A DNA stretch of 64,000 nt from Paenarthrobacter sp. A20. Its GTDB lineage: Bacteria; Actinomycetota; Actinomycetes; Actinomycetales; Micrococcaceae. The stretch spans positions 310,001 to 374,000 of the forward strand of contig NZ_JALJWH010000001.1 in the NCBI RefSeq assembly GCF_024168825.1, given 5' to 3'. The position numbers and the translations under genes were made by a program. Position 1 is the stretch's first letter, and the number at the start of each line of letters is the position of its first letter. Positions 62,464 to 64,000 of the stretch are shown in pieces. The notes under the pieces were generated by a model. The model saw only the letters and a list, made by a program, of their open reading frames with translations, was not told the DNA's origin and searched no databases.

Positions 62464-62531
62464 ACCCAACTAAGTAACAGCACATGTCGCTATGGGCGTC
62501 CATTGGGACATGTGCTGTTACTCAGTTGGGT
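62464..62531. repeat. REP-like palindromic element (copy 2), also a probable terminator
   Basis: Two 25-base arms, from ACCCAACTAAGTAACAGCAC (62464 on, to 62488) and ending TGTTACTCAGTTGGGT (62507-62531), match at 24 of 25 positions around an 18-base loop. It begins 3 bp after the epimerase stop and lies between convergent genes. It is related to copy 1 at 57335. Confidence 0.85.
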
Positions 62532-62541
62532 GCGCGGGGAC

Positions 62542-63558
62542 TTAACTGCCAGCGCCCGCAGTGCTTTGGCGGACCACCAGCTCGGGAGTGAACACCACAG
62601 ACCGGTGCTTGGTTCCGCCGCTGTCCTGCTCCTCCGCGAGCAACTCGATGGCCGTCCGGCCAAGAGCCTCGGTGGGCTGGCGAATGGAGGACAACGGCAC
62701 CACGGCGGAGACAGCGAAGTCGATGTCGTCATAGCCAATCAGGGCGATGTCCTCGGGAATCCGGACGGTCCGCAGCATGGTCAGCGACTGCATGACTCCG
62801 AGGGCCAGGAGGTCGTTGGAGCAGAAGACGGCTTCGGGCCGTTCGTCGGGAGTGCGCTCCACCAGGCCGTTACCGACTTGCCGGCCTGCAAGGACCGTCT
62901 GCCCGGCGGAGTCCAGAACCTCGACACTCGCCCCCGGCACCTCGGCCACGGCACGCTGCGCGCCCTTGAGTCGGCTGGCCACCTGGCGGATGGACGGCGT
63001 TCCAACAAAAGCCAGACGACGGCGGCCCGTGTCCAGCAGGTGCTTGGCGGCCAAATAGCCGCCTTCCTGGTCATCCACGGAGACTGAGCTGCAACGCTCG
63101 GTGTCTGCAAGTTCGTCCACCAGGACCGTGGGCACGCCGCGTTCGCGGAGGGTGTCGATCCGTTCCCCCACATCACCCACCGGAGAGATCAGCAGGCCTT
63201 GGACCCGCTGCTCCTGGAACAGGTCCATGTAATGGGCTTCGCGGGAAGCGTCCTGGCCGCTGTCCCCCACCAGCACGACACTTCCCAGGGCGGTGGCAGC
63301 ATCCTCCGCGGCACGCGCTACTGAGGAGAAGAAGGGGTTTCCGACGTCCAACACGATCAGGCCGATCGTCCTGCTTTGGCCGGCGCGGAGCTGGCGGGCG
63401 GCGTCGTTGCGCACGAAGCCGAGTTCGGCGATGGATTTCAGGACGCGTTCCTTGGTCCTCTGCGAGACCCGATCCGGATAGTTCAGCACGTTGGAAACAG
63501 TTCCCACTGCTACTTGGGCGTGGGTGGCAACGTCTTTGATGCTGGCTGTCTGGGACAT
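62542..63558 (-). CDS. LacI family transcriptional regulator (likely of rhamnose genes)
   Basis: The 338-residue regulator starts MSQTASIKD at ATG 63558, with the HTH SIKDVATHAQVAVGTVSNVL and core (TIGLIVLDVGNPFFSSVARA, FCSNDLLALGVMQ, DIALIGYDDIDFAVS). An upstream start at 63609 is unlikely. It is divergent from the L-rhamnose mutarotase gene, with a perfect 10-bp inverted repeat between them. Confidence 0.93.
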   Translation of the reverse strand: MSQTASIKDVATHAQVAVGTVSNVLNYPDRVSQRTKERVLKSIAELGFVRNDAARQLRAGQSRTIGLIVLDVGNPFFSSVARAAEDAATALGSVVLVGDSGQDASREAHYMDLFQEQRVQGLLISPVGDVGERIDTLRERGVPTVLVDELADTERCSSVSVDDQEGGYLAAKHLLDTGRRRLAFVGTPSIRQVASRLKGAQRAVAEVPGASVEVLDSAGQTVLAGRQVGNGLVERTPDERPEAVFCSNDLLALGVMQSLTMLRTVRIPEDIALIGYDDIDFAVSAVVPLSSIRQPTEALGRTAIELLAEEQDSGGTKHRSVVFTPELVVRQSTAGAGS

Positions 63559-63602
63559 GCTTTCCGATCTCCGCTGGCTGACGTCAATGTGTTGGAAACG
63601 CC

Positions 63603-63659
63603 TTGACACCCTCCCGTTTACGAGGGTAATTTGAATCGTAACAAATGAAACGATTCAAA
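63603..63659 (+). promoter_or_regulatory. rhaM promoter with operator
   Basis: A -35 TTGACA (63603-63608) and a weak -10 GTAATT (63626-63631) are 17 bp apart. The perfect inverted repeat TTTGAATCGT-N10-ACGATTCAAA (63630-63659) follows at once; its right part also contains the LacI-like core TGAAACGATTCA. It is 26 bp before rhaM and probably binds the adjacent LacI regulator. Confidence 0.75.
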
Positions 63660-63684
63660 GACGAGTAACCCTGGAGATCCGCAC

Positions 63685-64000
63685 ATGAGGGTTTGTTTCC
63701 GCTCTTCAGTCCAGCCGGAACTGATGGCCGAGTACAAGCAGCGCCACGCCGCCGTATGGCCGGAGATGCTGTCCGCGCTGAAGAACGCCGGGTGGAACAA
63801 CTATTCCCTGTTCCTCGCTCCCGACGGCCAATTGATCGGTTACCTGGAGTGCGACGACTACGAGGCAGCCCAGGCCCGCATGGCAGTCACAGAGGTCAAC
63901 GCACGCTGGCAGGCCGACATGGCCGCCCTCTTCGCGAACAGCGACGTCCCCCCGGACCAAGGCTTTGAGATCGTCGAGGAAGTTTTCAACCTTGAGGACC
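63685..64000 (+). CDS. rhaM: L-rhamnose mutarotase (cut by window end)
   Basis: The open frame from ATG 63685 runs off the right edge after 105 codons without a stop. The sequence RVCFRSSVQPELMAEYKQRH, HAAVWPEMLSALKNAGWNNY, GYLECDDYEAAQARMA and VNARWQADMAALF matches RhaM, which interconverts alpha- and beta-L-rhamnose. The family's usual length is about 104-115 residues, so little is missing. TGGAG precedes the start. It suggests a rhamnose operon beyond the window. Confidence 0.92.
   Translation, partial: MRVCFRSSVQPELMAEYKQRHAAVWPEMLSALKNAGWNNYSLFLAPDGQLIGYLECDDYEAAQARMAVTEVNARWQADMAALFANSDVPPDQGFEIVEEVFNLED

Overview
The window is high-GC (mid 60s percent by eye), densely packed, and rich in GTG/TTG starts and 1-11 bp stop/start overlaps. 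It carries actinobacterial hallmarks: a SAM-IV-type riboswitch, an IdeR/DtxR iron box, an ECF thiamine transporter under a TPP riboswitch, a fused MnhAB antiporter subunit and an M. tuberculosis-like Dcd. Together with Arthrobacter-type xylose isomerase and palindromic intergenic repeats, this points to a soil Micrococcaceae such as Arthrobacter or Paenarthrobacter. The genus is inferred from gene content, not from a marker gene. No phage, transposase, rRNA or CRISPR was seen.

Layout. 0-9.4 kb: an amino-acid permease tail, an AhpD-like protein, then a translationally coupled three-gene operon (LLM monooxygenase, degenerate histidine-ammonia-lyase-like protein, cysteine-synthase-like protein) divergent from a SulP permease; a SAM-type riboswitch then heads DUF1737-rhodanese-metZ. 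The theme is sulfur. 9.4-17.5 kb: YbdK-type ligase, a MurA-like enzyme with an N-terminal XRE helix-turn-helix, a WXG100-DUF6973 toxin-like gene with a lipoprotein partner, and an iron-box-controlled siderophore island (siderophore-interacting reductase, Ntn acylase, hydroxamate-type acetyltransferase). 17.5-32.4 kb: ykoEDC-type thiamine/HMP ECF transporter, Nudix hydrolase, complete Mrp Na+/H+ antiporter operon, UMF1-family MFS, KhtTU-type K+/H+ antiporter, dCTP deaminase. 32.5-38.8 kb: two secreted enzymes (CAP/SCP and VanY) sharing the same C-terminal FG-GAP-like repeat module, tRNA-Gly(CCC), a SnoaL-like protein, a 44-residue Lys-rich protein and a carboxyethylornithine-synthase-like dehydrogenase. 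38.8-43.6 kb: MFS with divergent LysR, SDR with divergent ArsR and twin operators, a TIM-barrel isomerase.

43.6-48.8 kb is a LacI-controlled locus of unknown substrate: alpha/beta hydrolase and LacI, divergent from dehydrogenase, DUF993 aldolase-like and TIM-barrel isomerase genes. 48.9-49.6 kb is non-coding and holds four copies of a conserved hairpin unit, three of them at an exact 133-bp period. 49.7-52.2 kb has a small ORF, a truncated haemoglobin, a BrkB-type membrane protein and an ABC-2 permease remnant. 52.2-64.0 kb is a pentose/deoxyhexose region: ROK-type xylR, xylA, xylB, a LacI regulator, araB-araD-araA, an aldose 1-epimerase, another LacI and the start of L-rhamnose mutarotase, with recognisable operators and two copies of a REP-like palindrome.

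The best candidates for undescribed biology are the ammonia-lyase-like protein that has lost the MIO triad inside a sulfur-themed operon, the dehydrogenase/DUF993/isomerase pathway, the WXG100-DUF6973/lipoprotein pair, and the 133-bp hairpin array.
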